Origin: Steromphala cineraria
Lineage: Eukaryota; Mollusca; Gastropoda; Trochida; Trochidae
DNA: 64,000 bases
Direction: 5' to 3'
NCBI GenBank assembly: GCA_916613615.1
Contig: OU744731.1
Coordinates: 18,880,328-18,944,327, forward strand
In this document: in pieces, positions 23,346 to 37,300 of the stretch
Position numbering within the stretch: the stretch's first letter is position 1
Layout: each line of letters opens with the position of its first letter
Position numbers and translations under genes: made by a program
The notes under the pieces: generated by a model
What the model saw: only the letters and a program-made list of their open reading frames with translations
What the model was told of the DNA's origin: nothing
Databases searched by the model: none

Positions 23346-24965
23346 TCCACAATGATTTTATTTAGAAATTGGATTGAGTATGAAGGTATATATACAAATA
23401 AAACACCAATTTTTAAAATGTTGTGACACAGATTGTGAAAAAGCTTTTCCCTAAAGAAGACCATGAAGCACAGCTAAAAGCAATATATGTATGTCTCAGC
23501 AAACGATATGTTACATTTGGCATGCATATTGTTTTAAAAAGCTTGTCCTTAGAAAATCTACTGGTGCACAATTTGCCTACATAATAACAATGTAAAATGT
23601 GTCACAAGACACTTAAATAAGATAAAAGACAAGGCAAGTCTTTATGAAGACACTTTACTTGGTTCATCATATTCAACTATTTTGACTAAATTCTAGATAT
23701 ATTGACAGCATAATCATATCAGAGTCTAATTGTTTGACAAAACAAGAAAGAAAGCAACAAACATAACAAAACACAAAAATATTTGTGATCATTTTATTGT
23801 GTTTCATCCATGGATACAATATGTATTTTACAGAAGTGAAATTTAGTTGCAAATAGTGTTCTATACAACAGTTTAAGGGAGAACATAGAATAAGTTCCAT
23901 GATATTTCAGAGTATTTAGAACAATACAGTGCATGTATATGCAAGGCTTTGATTGAATTGTAAGCTTGTAGTAATTTTGTATCCATAACATAAAAAAGCA
24001 TATATAGAACTCTACACTTTCGACAAGGCAAATAATAACTGTATTGCACATTTCCAGCTAAAACAGCTAGACATCAAGTTATCAACATTTATCACAGAAC
24101 AATGCAAATCATGTTTATTAACAAACAAAACACTTTGGACATTACTCATCTTACAAAGGGTTGTTATGTTGAAACAACTTGGACCCAGTATTTTTAAGCA
24201 ACACTTCTTTGCTAAGGAAAACTTCACTCATCATTCTTACTAATTGTGTATTCAATATGATTCTTAATAAGACAATTAATTCATTATTTGGTGGGAACTA
24301 ACCAATTCATTATTAATGATGCATAGTTTACTTTTTTGTTCTGTTTACAAGTGTGAAGGTATTTTCGTAACTCATTAACACATTACATAGTAACTGGTCA
24401 TGTCACTCCCATGAGATTGTGGTTCGCTATCATGAGATACAAACAAACAATTTTAATTTGTGTAATGGCATTTCCATCAAACTTACTCAATTTAACCATA
24501 CCAAATATTTTATACCAAATGAAACATATCTTTGTTTCCATTATGACAGGCACTGATATCAATGTCAACAGTTGAACAATTATTAGGTAGCACTTTTACA
24601 TTTAGTGGCACATCCAGAACTTTTGAAGGGGCAGCCTGAGCCCTCTCTGGGTAGATAGACAATTTCTGTCTTTGCTTGACTAATATAATGTTTGTCTTGT
24701 TTGGTGAGGTAGAAAGTTTATATTTTAACTAGTGGAGCAGCCAAAGGTGATAATATTTAACTTTTCTACCTCACTTGATGGGATAAACATGGAATTAGTC
24801 AAGAATTTACAGATAGTCTATATATTATTTGAAGAAATTCTTCTAATTTTGTCAAAACCGACCAATTTCATGTTGAGTGGCCGCTTGGAAGAGCCCCTCG
24901 CTGCAGTAACAGTGTGACATCATATGAGAATTCATTACGTAAGACGATTGTTTCATGACGTCAAT

Positions 24966-24971
24966 TTTATT
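24966..24971 (-). terminator. EXOC4: Poly(A) signal of EXOC4
   Basis: TTTATT on the plus strand is AATAAA on the gene strand, 176 bases after the stop codon. Cleavage would be expected near 24945-24955, giving a 3' UTR of about 200 bases. Confidence 0.7.
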
Positions 24972-25146
24972 AACTTGACATCACTTGTGTTGTGAAAATT
25001 TTGATCACCACTCAGTAGAGTGACGATAAGGTTATTACCACTGTAGCCAGATAAAGATATTTCACTGATAGAACAGAGTATCTCTCAATCATATAACAAA
25101 TCCAGCACTGTTTAATTAACCACAATTGGACTCCTGATCAGTGAGT

Positions 25147-25323
25147 TCAGCTGCTGATGGTTTCACTCTGTCCCTTCTCCATGATCTTGTTGAGTCTCTG
25201 CTTGTGAGCGTCCTGTACCGCTATCTTGATCCCTGCGTGACTCCGGTGGTACAGCTCTATCAACTGAGTGTACTCCGTCAGTGTGAACTGGGAACCTTTC
25301 TCTGCTACTGATGTCAGGATGTC
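25147..25323 (-). CDS. EXOC4: EXOC4 exon 27 (stop codon)
   Basis: Residues 868-925: [20 protein letters not shown], then [20 protein letters not shown] and [12 protein letters not shown]. The TELEYxxALTLLHRSQTG motif is conserved as [17 protein letters not shown]. Acceptor TTAATATTTCAG; TGA at 25149-25147. The C-terminus is about 20 residues shorter than human and lacks its Lys-rich tail. Confidence 0.95.
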   Translation of the reverse strand, partial: DILTSVAEKGSQFTLTEYTQLIELYHRSHAGIKIAVQDAHKQRLNKIMEKGQSETISS

Positions 25324-28300
25324 CTGAAATATTAAGTTCTCAAAAGCTGAATATTTGGCAAAATCATTTCTATTTTTTTAAGATTAACATCTCAATATTA
25401 CAACTTCTTCTTTATGAGTAAGATTGAAAGAACTACTGGACCAATCTGTGCTGAAAGATTTATTCATTTTATCTTCCACGTTCCTTCTTCAAGAAAGCCT
25501 TCATACTCTCTTTTATTGTAAGCACAAGGTTTCGGGGCCTGTTTCTTCATCAGATGAATGCTTATTAACAAATTTACAAGGTGTATGTATACTAGAAATG
25601 TGACGCAAGAGCATGGACTCTTGATACTCATTGAATTTTAAGATGAACCAGAAAGACATACGGCTTTAGCTTCGCTTATTAACTCAACTGTTAAATATAG
25701 ATTTGGATTGACCATAACTCATGAACTAATGAGGTTTGAAGCATCAAGATAAACGAAAGCTAGCAGTCTACTCACATCAGGGGAGAGGTAGAGGAGCTCA
25801 TAGAAGAGTCGTGCTCGGTCCAGGTCGGACTCCCTGGTCAGGGTGATGTTGGTCAGGTTCTGCTGGATAGCCAGGATGTTTCGACACCTGTTGTGTACAT
25901 ATTATACTTAATTAGATTCAATTTCATCATCCTTATATCTTAATATTTTTTATCCTTGGAAATTGAAACAATGTATCAATTTACGAGAGATACAGATAAT
26001 AGGATTTAGTAAAGACATTTTGAATCTTCTGCAAAATGATATTTTTGTCAGGAATGAGTTTTATAATTATATTAAATTAATCATTTGAACAAAAATCAAA
26101 GAATTTAAATCTAATGAACATGCATTCTCTCCCTACAGAGAGAGATCAAGTCATGAAATGTTGATACAGCCTCTGTTATATTACGCTGACTTTGTGGGAT
26201 AGAATGGGAGATGCCTGATTGGAGGCAATCAAAGTTAGTTGTGCAATCAGCGATGCTGTTCTAAAATCATCATTTTGGCTACTGAATCATGTCAAAAGCA
26301 TTGTGATTTGAACCACCCTTTCCATGCTAGAAGCCTTGTCATTTGATACTGGTATTCAAATGGATTGTATTGCCATTTTTTTCCACCAGGGAAAACTGCC
26401 GGAACCAAAGGATTTCGGCGTAATAGAACAGAGGCTGTATCAATATTTCTTGACTTGATCTGCCTCTGTGGGGAGAGAATGAAGAACATGCTGCTGGATT
26501 TGGATTAAGGATTGGGACGAATGGTACTCACATTTTCTTGATGCCATTCTCGTTGATCTTCTTGAGGAACTGGACACTGTTGATCAGGATTGATGACACC
26601 AGGTAACCCAGACTCTCGAAGATGTATCTGTGGGTAAGTGAGGAGATTGATTAGTCTTAGAGGTCAATATCATGTTTAGCATCATCATCATAGAAAACTC
26701 TGGGTTTAAAATATTCACATTATTATTAGTAGCAGTTATACAAAGATTGATCTGCAAAGTTATAAACACACATCATATCAGGGATATGATAAAGTTAACA
26801 GCGATTCACTTCTTAGAGACTGACAAAGAGATAAACAGACTAACACTGACAGTCACAGAGAGCAAGACAGCCAGAGTCAGTGAGATAGAAGAAAGAGACA
26901 CATGAGGCAAAAAGGCGAGGGTTTGATAAATTGAGAGAACACAGGGTTTCTACTTGAACTTCTAGGGCGTGAGGCTGAGTCAGTTGTAAGGCATATGATT
27001 ACACACTCATGCATTGATAGGCAAAGGAAATGGTCATGTTTTGTACAAAAGAACAGATTTTGAAAATTGTATTTGAAAAGCAAAATATGGAAAGAGATAA
27101 CGGGAGACTAAAGATAGGGAAAAGAAAGAGTGAGAGGATCCTACTTGAACTTCTTGGGCTGGAGACTGTGAGCTAGAACCTCCTCCATACTCGTCAGGTC
27201 CTTGTTTAGCTTCAGCACGTTGGAGTCAGGGTCAAGGTCGTCTATAGGACCAGCATAGTTGGACTGAAGTACAAGATATTTGAAATCAGATATGATAGCC
27301 ACATAAATTTGAGAGAAACTAATTCAAAGAGAGAAAATTAACCATGTGTTATTTGTAATATAAATTTGATCAATTCTGATTTATCAATAGTTAATGGATA
27401 CGAAACCATGTAGACTGGTTTACTAGGGTCCAGCAGGATATAGGAAGTAGGAAATATCTAAGAGTCTTACACTCCCATGTGTACACCATTTCAAAACACT
27501 AAAGCTATAAGTAAATGATCTGTGATTTAAGACATTGACCTCAAGTTGTGAAGTACAATTTTATACAGAGCAGCATTGATCAAATAACCTTTTTTATTTC
27601 TAAAATAAAAGGTTTTACTTCTCAAGGAAATTTGCTTTGACGTCTTGATAAAGCCCCAATAAATTTTTAGATCAAGGTTACCAGAGTTACTTCCCTTTGA
27701 AAAGAATCATTCTGCTCTTGACAAACTGGTTTAGAAACTATTTCTAAGTGCAAAGGTTTCAAGAGCAATTCAATTTTCTTCTAGATAAAAACCTATTTTT
27801 TAAAACTTGCTTAAAAAACATTTGAGATTCAAAAGTTTTATGAGACATTGGTTCAAAATTTTGTTAAAAGTAACAAGGCTTCCAGAGATATTTTTCTTTT
27901 TTTCGATTACCAATACTTGCTCATTGAGGAAGCATCCAGCAAAACAAATTTCATTACCTTAGCCATAGACATTTAACAGAATGAACAATTTGAACAAAGC
28001 AATGTAATTGGATATTAAAGGATTGTTTTCATTGAATTTTCAGAATATTGATGTCCTTGCAAAACACTTACCATCTTCTGATTGAGATCAAAGATTGAGA
28101 TCAAATGAAAGGAGCTGTTTCATTGGCTTATTAAAATCAAGAGCAGGATGTATAGAACAAATATGATAGAAAATGCCGAGGGGTGATACAGATCAACAGA
28201 TATTGTGGTCCAGAGTAAGCAAGATGGATCCAGGAAGACTCACCTGTTTGGCTACAGGCAGCAGATAGTAGAAGCAGTGAACTCTGACCTCCAGATGGAG

Positions 28301-31300
28301 TAGAAGCAGACAGATCTCAGCCAGGTCATGGAAGTCCTTCACTAGAGAGTTCATAGCTCTGGAAGATAGTCATAAATGCTATCAATTATCATGCTGTATC
28401 ATCATTTTACAATTTTTCTATTCCTCACAAGAGAGTTCAATGCTCAGCAAGTGCCCTGCCATATGTAATATTTGCTTTATTGTCATGATTAATCACCAAA
28501 TAGCTAAGCCTTAAAGGGGCAGTAGCACGTTTTAAGGTGGAATATAGGGTGATGTAAGGAAAATGGAAATTAATGATTTCAATTGAAAGACAATGTATTT
28601 AAACTAAATGGAGCAGTAATAATTCCAATATATAACGTTAAGTTTAGCCAGGCGATTCCTTTTCTTACAAAAAATGAATTAAAGGTGTTCATAAAAAAAA
28701 TGGCCGCCAATGGATTTTTTGTGAATCTTCATTCTTTGTCCTCTGACTATGGATGATTGACTTGTGTAATGAGATTTTTGACACTGTCAAAATAATACAT
28801 TTAGCATAAACTTACAATTATCAGTGAAAATTGTGAAATATAAAATTATCAAAATACGTGCTACTGCCCCTTTAATTAATCAGGTTTACCTTGATCTTAA
28901 TGCTGTTGTGATACATATGAATTTGCTTGACCAGTACACTTACCTAACTTATTAATGTCACCCCCTGATGTGAGCAGTTTGATCTGTTAAGTTTAAGCAA
29001 TTAAAATAGTTTTCAACTTACAAGGTAACAGATGTCATAAAAGTGTACACAGATTTTCGCAAAAGAAACATTGTTATGCTTGGGATCACTTCATCTGCGG
29101 GATCCAAAACTAACCAGTCACAGCTAGGAATAACGATAAATTAGCTAACAAACTCGGCTATTTCACATTGCAGGGGATATTACATCGAAAAAAGTAAAAA
29201 AAAATGTTTTTATTGCAAATTGTGTGATTCTAAATATGACATTTAATTTTTTCACTCCTTATAGAAATGATTTTATCCAAAGATGTCAATCTTCGCTGTA
29301 AATTTGGATTAAAAAAAATATCCCTTTTCTGAATGCCATTAATAATTGTTTAGCTCCTATCATACCTGCAAAGTAATAGGGGTAAACCTGATAAAGCCTG
29401 AAAAATTGGCAAGCTTCCTAAAATATTAAATCAAGTATAACTGTGCTACATACAAGAGTGTTTTCTCCGATACTGGAGGAATGTCCTGTCCAGTCTGACT
29501 AGCTGACGAGACACCGAGAGTGTTGCTGGATCGCCCCGACAAACTGGCCGTGAACAGCTGCAGTCTCCCAGCAAACCATTCCTGCAGAGGGAAACAAGTG
29601 AGTGAGTTGGTATCTAGAGCCATTAGAGACATTAGGATAAACACGGGTCAAGTTTGTATCATTACGTATCATTCGCAACATAAACAAATAAGAGAATATC
29701 TATAGGTCATTGTTTTTATTATTTCAATCTGCTTAGCACCAAAATCATCACATACCATTCTGTTGCTCAAGTTCAGTTGAATGAATATCTGATGACTCCA
29801 TGCAACAAGTACTATATATTTAGAAAGTGGTGAAAAAAAGAATCCCAAACTAAGGGGACCTTCTCATTACAAAGAATTTTAAGCTTGCATCTTAATCTTA
29901 AGTTTTTCAGGTTTATAAAGCCATATAATATCAAAAAGACACTAAAACACTGAACCCATCGTTGGCCCTCAAGACTTTCATGAATTAAGTAAACTCTTAA
30001 GGTGATCACCATCCAAACAACAAACACTATACTTATAGTTCAAACACCAGGCTCTCATTAGAAAAAACTATTGAAGACTTTTGAAGCAAGGACTGAACAC
30101 TGGCAACTCACCAAACTCTCATGCACGTTAGCGACAGTCCTCATCTGTGTGACGTCAGTGATGATCTCCTGCTGGGGAATGAGGCTCTCGTCGGAGGACA
30201 GGTTCCGGATCAGGTTGGAGTTGAGAGCTCGCATCTCCTCGTCCGAGCACATAGTCTTGTCCATTTCTTGACCTTCACCTGGCTGTAGTGTGCGCCAACT
30301 CGGCAGAGACCTGTAGCAGCAGATTAACTCTCATTTACTGATGCAGAATTGTATCATCAAGTCTTCAACTTAAGAACAATTTGGAGTATCTTCCCTTGAA
30401 GCAACTAATACCCCATTAATTTATACAGCAACATTTACTTACATGTGTATTTTTTTAAATACTCATATTTTAATTACGTGTGTATTTGTGGACGTATAGA
30501 CACATTGACTCATGTTAATTTGCACTTGGTAGAGGGTTGGTGAAAATTTATTCACTACGGGTAAGTAACAGCATTTTCTTTGCTACCCCTAAAGCAAGAC
30601 AGCATAATTCAATTGTAACTTCTTTTAAACACTCAATGACTCTTCAACTGTATTTTGATGGAGCGCTAATTCATCCTGCAGTATATCACAAATGAATGTG
30701 AATATTTCTTGTCTCATTCTGAAATTTTCTTGCTTATCCAGATTATCATATTCCTGTAAAATAGTGTATTCAAACCACCTACAGTATCTTGTCTATTATC
30801 TTGGTTCTCTGAGATTAAGAGATAGAGATACAAAAATATCCTGAACCTACAGAGTCTTCTCAGTCTTATCCCCTCCATGGCTATTGATAAAATGTCAGAT
30901 TATGTGTCTTTGCTCAGATATACTCAGGGTTCTTGAAACAAACCCCGCCGTAACCAGTTTTCACAAGAATATGCCAAAAGTAAATCTTACGAACCACTAA
31001 CGGCACTTCCAGCCAGATGAATCTTAATCAAAGATCATCAACTACCTGTACTTCCTATTTGGTTGTTGCTTTGATGAAAATAAGTATTACCTGAGGAAGC
31101 GACTGATGTCCTCGTCTTTGGCCCAGGTGGCACTGATGACTCTCTTGTCGTCTGATCCGTGCTGGACAATATCTGGCAGAAAGTTATAAATCTAGAATTA
31201 ATTTTGGTTGAATGATTAATGTCTTCACAAAGGGGATCTTATTTTTAGTATATTTTACCAAACTATTGTGTCAAGGGTAGAGAGACAAATAACCAATAAC

Positions 31301-34300
31301 TGATGATTAGTACGTTTTATAGTGTGGGGACTTCATATCAATGATGTCAATATGATCAAAATGGTATATACAATCACTATTTTTTTCAAAATGGCATAAT
31401 TTTGATATACATTTTATTCCAACAAAAACATTGAAATGGTGATAATAAAGAAGTTGATCAACTTTAGACTGCGAGCATGCTTCTCAGGTTTTCAAAGGAC
31501 AGGAAAGAACTAATGAATTCTTGTGTGGGAAAGCATATATCAATTCCTACTGAACAAAACATGTAAAAATTCCAGTTGAATGAATAAGACACATGACACA
31601 GTTGAAACTAAAAATCCTCTTTCAGCTTGACAGATTCATATGTATAACAATGTTTGTTTACTATCTAAATAGCATGTTTTTCTGTCTCTCAAGTCACCGC
31701 CAACATTGCTCAATAAGGAAGCTTACCTCTGTAAGCCGAGTGGCACTTGTCCCGATACTCCCGCAGGACGTTACAGATCATGTTGAGGAACTGGTCGGCA
31801 TAGTCAGGGAGGTCGTGCATCAGCTCCTGCAGTTCCTGGATGTTCCGGTCAACCGTGACCGTACTCTGATAAATGATTAGTCATGTCTTTAAAATGCATT
31901 TAAAAGTTGTCCCTAGTTGGTAAGCTGAGAAGGTCATTTTCATAAGTGAGGCCCCTTTGCAATGGTAAGAATATCCAACATCTGATAACATTAGGGGACA
32001 CCAAACCAAAATGGGGGCAAATTTCAATTCAGATTGAATGCTCACGAAATCTGAGTTGGTATGACATCCCAGATTCCCTCCCTTAACAAGTTGTATCTCC
32101 TTGATATTGACCAAAGAATTCACAGAATACTGAGGATTTAATCAAGAACAATACTAACCTGTAGAAGTGGGCGTGGCACCCCAAGTTCCCGTCTACTCTT
32201 GTCATCAATCACATTCCTCAGAGCATCAAAACCTGCAGATGATAGGGAGATGCTTTGATCATTAATAACAATAGTTCATTTGGAGCAATTTAAACTCAAT
32301 AAGGTTAGATATTTTACAAATATAAATGCTCCAATATACTGGTACTAACTTTTTTTCTGCAAGGCATACTCCTGGTAATCTTTTTGTATACTATTTAGAT
32401 TGTTTGTTTGTTTACACAACTGTTTGTCTACATTTACGTCTTTGATTCTTAACTTATCTTCCGAGCTTAACACACATTTTTATTATATAAAACTAGGCAA
32501 TTCTATATCATTCAAAATTGCACTCTACATAATGATACAAATTATGTCAACTCGTGTTAATTGATCAAACAAAATATTGAAATCTAAATATCATGCCATA
32601 TGTGCTGCTCGTAGTGTAGATAATATTCAGGTGTAACAAAACAAACATGCTGAAATTGATGAGGTCATTGCTTAGGCAGTGTAGAATTACATGTCACATA
32701 ACAATACAAAAGCATTGTAAAACTTGTGGAGTTTAGAACAACAAGTTGCATGACAATACAAAAGCTTTATGAGAGAAGACTTTCATGCCTTTTGCATCAG
32801 ATCTATAGAGACTATTGAGAATAACCTGTGCACATAGAAAAAAGTTACTTTATTGTTTAATTCAATGAACAATTTCAGTTGAAAGTGAAGGTAGATTCAG
32901 TTTGTGATATCAAAGACAAAATTGCATGCAGTGGCTTCAAAGTTATTGTAAGTTATATGGATAAACTCAATGAAAAGCAATACAGATCTAAACTACATCA
33001 CTAAATATATTTTATATACTGCTGGACAAAAAAACTGTGTGATTATCAAGACATGAACAAAATGCAAATGCTACTTATGTCCAAATTATGGTAAGATGTA
33101 ATTTTAGCAAGTCACAATTAACAGACAAATCAGTCACAAGACAAAATATACATACAAAATAAATCTGAAGTTACACACAACAATATATATTGAATCTTTG
33201 TTTATAGCATTCAAAACATAATACACAAAATTTAATGGTTGCAATGTAACCTTTATAATATAGTTTAACAAAATGACACTGAGGAACATTCTAATTGATA
33301 AAGAAAGGAGGAATACAGGAAAACATCATAAATTGTCGGAAAGCATAGAAAAGGAACAAATGATTTGCACCGACAATAAATCTGCAGTTGCCATGGTAAC
33401 AGACTTGTTACCAGGGTAACATGACTTACACTTATGACCATCTTCCTCCTCAACGACTGATTGCAACGAGAAAGTCGGCAATTTGGTCAAACCTTCAGAA
33501 AACAACTACACTGGTCAAATGCTACAATCCTGAATAAATGGACTATTATCATTATCGTCTTTAATTCTTTCTTGGTGTTCATTAATCAGGACAAGTAATA
33601 AACACTGAACAGACACTTTGTGCTTTTTACCAAAAATATGAGATTTTTTTAAACTAGTAGACATAAATGCTACTCTTTTTATTTTTTTGGCATCGATTAA
33701 AAGCGCTGTAGTGTGTTTTTCAAAAAACTAATTCCTTTAAAATGATATATTGTTTACAAAAATGTATAATCTAAGAGGTTCAAACATCTAAATACTAAAT
33801 TTTCAGTGATTTCCAAATAAATTAGTCATATTACATAAGGCGGAAACTTCATGTAGCGATTTCTTGTCTTAACACATGCTAACTGTTTGCATTAAGGACC
33901 TTTCGTTGAAATTTTGCAGTTTTGGCCTCCTTATGTCTATATTGCATTGGGATCCAACACATCCCCCGATATCAATCAGGCCAGATTCCTTGTATCACTG
34001 ATTGCTAGTTACTCAACATCAATTATAGCTTGTATTTTTTCAGCCTAATTTTTTCCAACTCCATACACTGTCATCAAGCAATGCCTCCTGTGGAAATTTC
34101 AATGAAAGCTTGTTGCAAGCTTGGAGATATATAGTCTTATAACACTCACTTGGTCCATTTCAATCACAGTGAACTGTTTGTGTGGCATTCTCAGCTTTTT
34201 GAATTCTCATGTGTGTTGGTTCGCTATTGCTTGTGATTCAAGACTTTTTTGCCCAATGGATGTCAAGGAATATGTAGGAACTCAATGAAGAGACACATAT

Positions 34301-37300
34301 AGGATGCTGATGTAGCAGGATGATGAGTAACAATTGTTTTTCTTTAGCTTATTTTCCTAAAAAAAATGTACTCCAGTGCCAGAAAACACTTATGAAATAG
34401 TATACGTACCAAAGTTTTAAAGTAAATATCTGCCCCTTCCAGACCATATTATTAACCAATGCCATACTATAAGATTATGGTTCCTAATAATCAGCAAGCT
34501 AAGGCTCTCAAGATTGCAAAAAGAAAAGAGTTAACCAAGCTGTACTAACCTCTAGTAGCAGAATCAATGCTTTGTGACACCTTCTGATGTACCTGTCCTA
34601 GGAATGCATTCTTGATGAACTCTGTCACAAACTCCTGCAGGCTGAGAAAGGAAAAGTGTACGGTAAAGTATATATCAGAAATTCATTTTGATTATTTTTC
34701 AGATTTTTTCCTGGAATTTAATCCCATATTCTAAGGCTAATCAAGTTGTAACCTTTTGATGGACATTAAAATTTATCAGAATTGTAGGTAACAAGCAGAC
34801 AGAGTTTCCTATAATAGATAACTTGTTTACTATTAACTTTATAACTTTACCCATTGTAATATCTTAAGCAGATCAGAGATAATGAATTCATTCAATACAA
34901 GATATGTGTCTTCTGTCCTTGAAGGCTTGATTCCATTGCCCTAGAAACTATATGCGACCTTGTGTTTTTATAGAAAAATTCTGTAGAGTGAATAACTATA
35001 CATTTTGATAGGCATGTTTCAATGAGCAGGGCATTTTTGTTTTAAGATCTGGCTGCTTTTCTTATCCATAATCAGATCTTGGCAAAATCTATTTAATCAA
35101 TCATGTTGCAAGAGTTTCATTAAATTACCTCTTGCTGATGGTATGAAGACATTTACCGAGAATTTTCCCATACAAGAACTACTTTTGAGAAGTGAAATAT
35201 ACCTACCCAGGTGGACTTTCCATGGCAACTTCGATTTCTTTGATAAAGTCACGCAGTGGTTTGTAGATCACTGAAATATATCCGAAATTGATAAAGGCTT
35301 TTATATTGGCAACAAATAACAAAATGCCAATATTTTATTGTCATGAAAATATATGTCATATGTGTGTTTTGAAAATTTGGATAAATCAATGAATTTCTAG
35401 TTTAAAGGAAACATGAACAGCAAACTTTAATCTGATTAAAACTGAAATTACTTAAATAAACGATATCAATGAGAGTTATCTCCCCTGCTGACCTGTGACA
35501 TTATTTGCTGCGGGCCTGCAAACCAGTTGATGTTTGTTGATCCCAGCCAGTAGAGATTGATCTCCCAGCAAACCAGTCTGCACAGAAAGGGCAGATTGAT
35601 GCCTCTCAGTAAAATGAATTTTAAATATATATATGTAACAACTGATTTGTTCAATCTAACAAACAATCTTACTAGCAGCAACAAAATCTTGGTTTGTATT
35701 CTTAAACAGCTATTATTACTTTCTTCTAGTCACTTAAAAAATAGTATTTATAATCAACAACATAGACCTACATTGCCTCTACATTTCAGAATATTTAATG
35801 AAAATATGTAAACATAAAAGCTTGACTGATCACTTAACCATTAACAGTTTCTGTTTCATAAAATTGAAAGTTGTCAAACCAACTTAATATCATGAAACTA
35901 AGTTCACAAGCATGTTGAAAAGGGTCGTTATACACCTTCAAATTTTATTAATAATCTTTAACAGAGTGGTTTGAGGGTCCTTTGGAAACATTGCCAAGTT
36001 TATTGCTCTAAACACTACACCCTTAAAACTTTGAGAGGAGTACCTTTATCTAATCTGAATTCTAATTTGTGAGAAACATGTAGTTTAATATTTTCACTTA
36101 CTGCATCAAACTGCCGACTGTCTTCGATGTAACTGTTAGTGCTGAGAGCATGCACTGAGGCATCAAACCGGAACAAAGTCACCTGGTGAAATAGCAGCAG
36201 CTTTAGCTTTATTTATATTTGATAGATAACATACCCACCCAGACACGAGTTACAAACAAAATCTGTCACCCATTCCCTAGTAAACATGGAGATTTAAGTT
36301 CATCAGTAAGTGCACTCAGTGGTGGATGTCCTTGCCCTAAGGCATTTTGTTGACAAGGGATCTTAGTAACATTAGCAACATTTTGATGATGTAAATATTC
36401 TTCTATTTGACATTCAAATCATTTGCATTAAGTTCCGAAAGTCTTATGCCAACAATTTATCATATCCAACATTAGAAAAGAGGTCAAAATGCACAAAGAT
36501 TATGAATCGAAGATCGGATGGATTCCATGGTTTAAACATATTTTATTCACTTGGAAAAGGATTGGGAACAAGTTATCCAACTTAAAATACCCTATCCTTA
36601 GAATGTACATAATCAATTAACAATTATATATACAGCAAAAAGACAGATGGTGAACAAGAACAAAGTTTGAAGAGATTGGAAAAGGAGCAAAATACCAATA
36701 TGGTAATTAAATTGCTTAGTTTCCATGCCATGCAATAAGCCCACTGAGGCCTAAAGATGACATAGATAGAAGGGAGAAATGACATGAAGAAAATCATCTA
36801 AAGTTAATGTCATAAGTCACCTTCTTCTGTTTTGTTTGTCTCTTCTTGCTGAAGTACTGAGCGATGTCCATACTGGGTTCATCAAAGCCACTGGGTGCCT
36901 GCTGTCTGTTGGAGAGCGTGTTGGTCACGTCAAGGTACTGGCTCAGTAACACTTGCAGCTGTACACACACAGGAAACTCATTCAATGTCAACAACATGTA
37001 CCATGATACAAATATATTACAATGCTCAATACATCAAAACCTCTCATTCTCTCCCCACAGATAAAGTCATGAAATGATGATCAAGCCTCTGTTCTTATTA
37101 GCCAAGTTTTTGGGGTAGAATGGGACATGTTTGATCAGAGGCAATCAAAGTTAGTTGTGCAATCAGTGACGTGGTTCTAATATCATAATTTGGCAACTGA
37201 ATCATGGCAAAGACAATGTGATATGAAGCACCCTTTCGAGAAGTGTTTTCATTTGCTAAAAAAACAGCTCTGGGAGGCTCGATTAACAATTAAACATGAC

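Larger units (their letters stand above)
17620..24944. other. Convergent intergenic region between the mindin-like gene and EXOC4
   Basis: About 7.3 kb of AT-rich sequence between the 3' ends of the two genes. It contains a fold-back element (18141), a long-TIR element (19351), a third family M copy (21037), the 146-bp tandem array (21222-22650) and a diverged relative (23130). Outside these I see only short chance frames. Confidence 0.6.
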
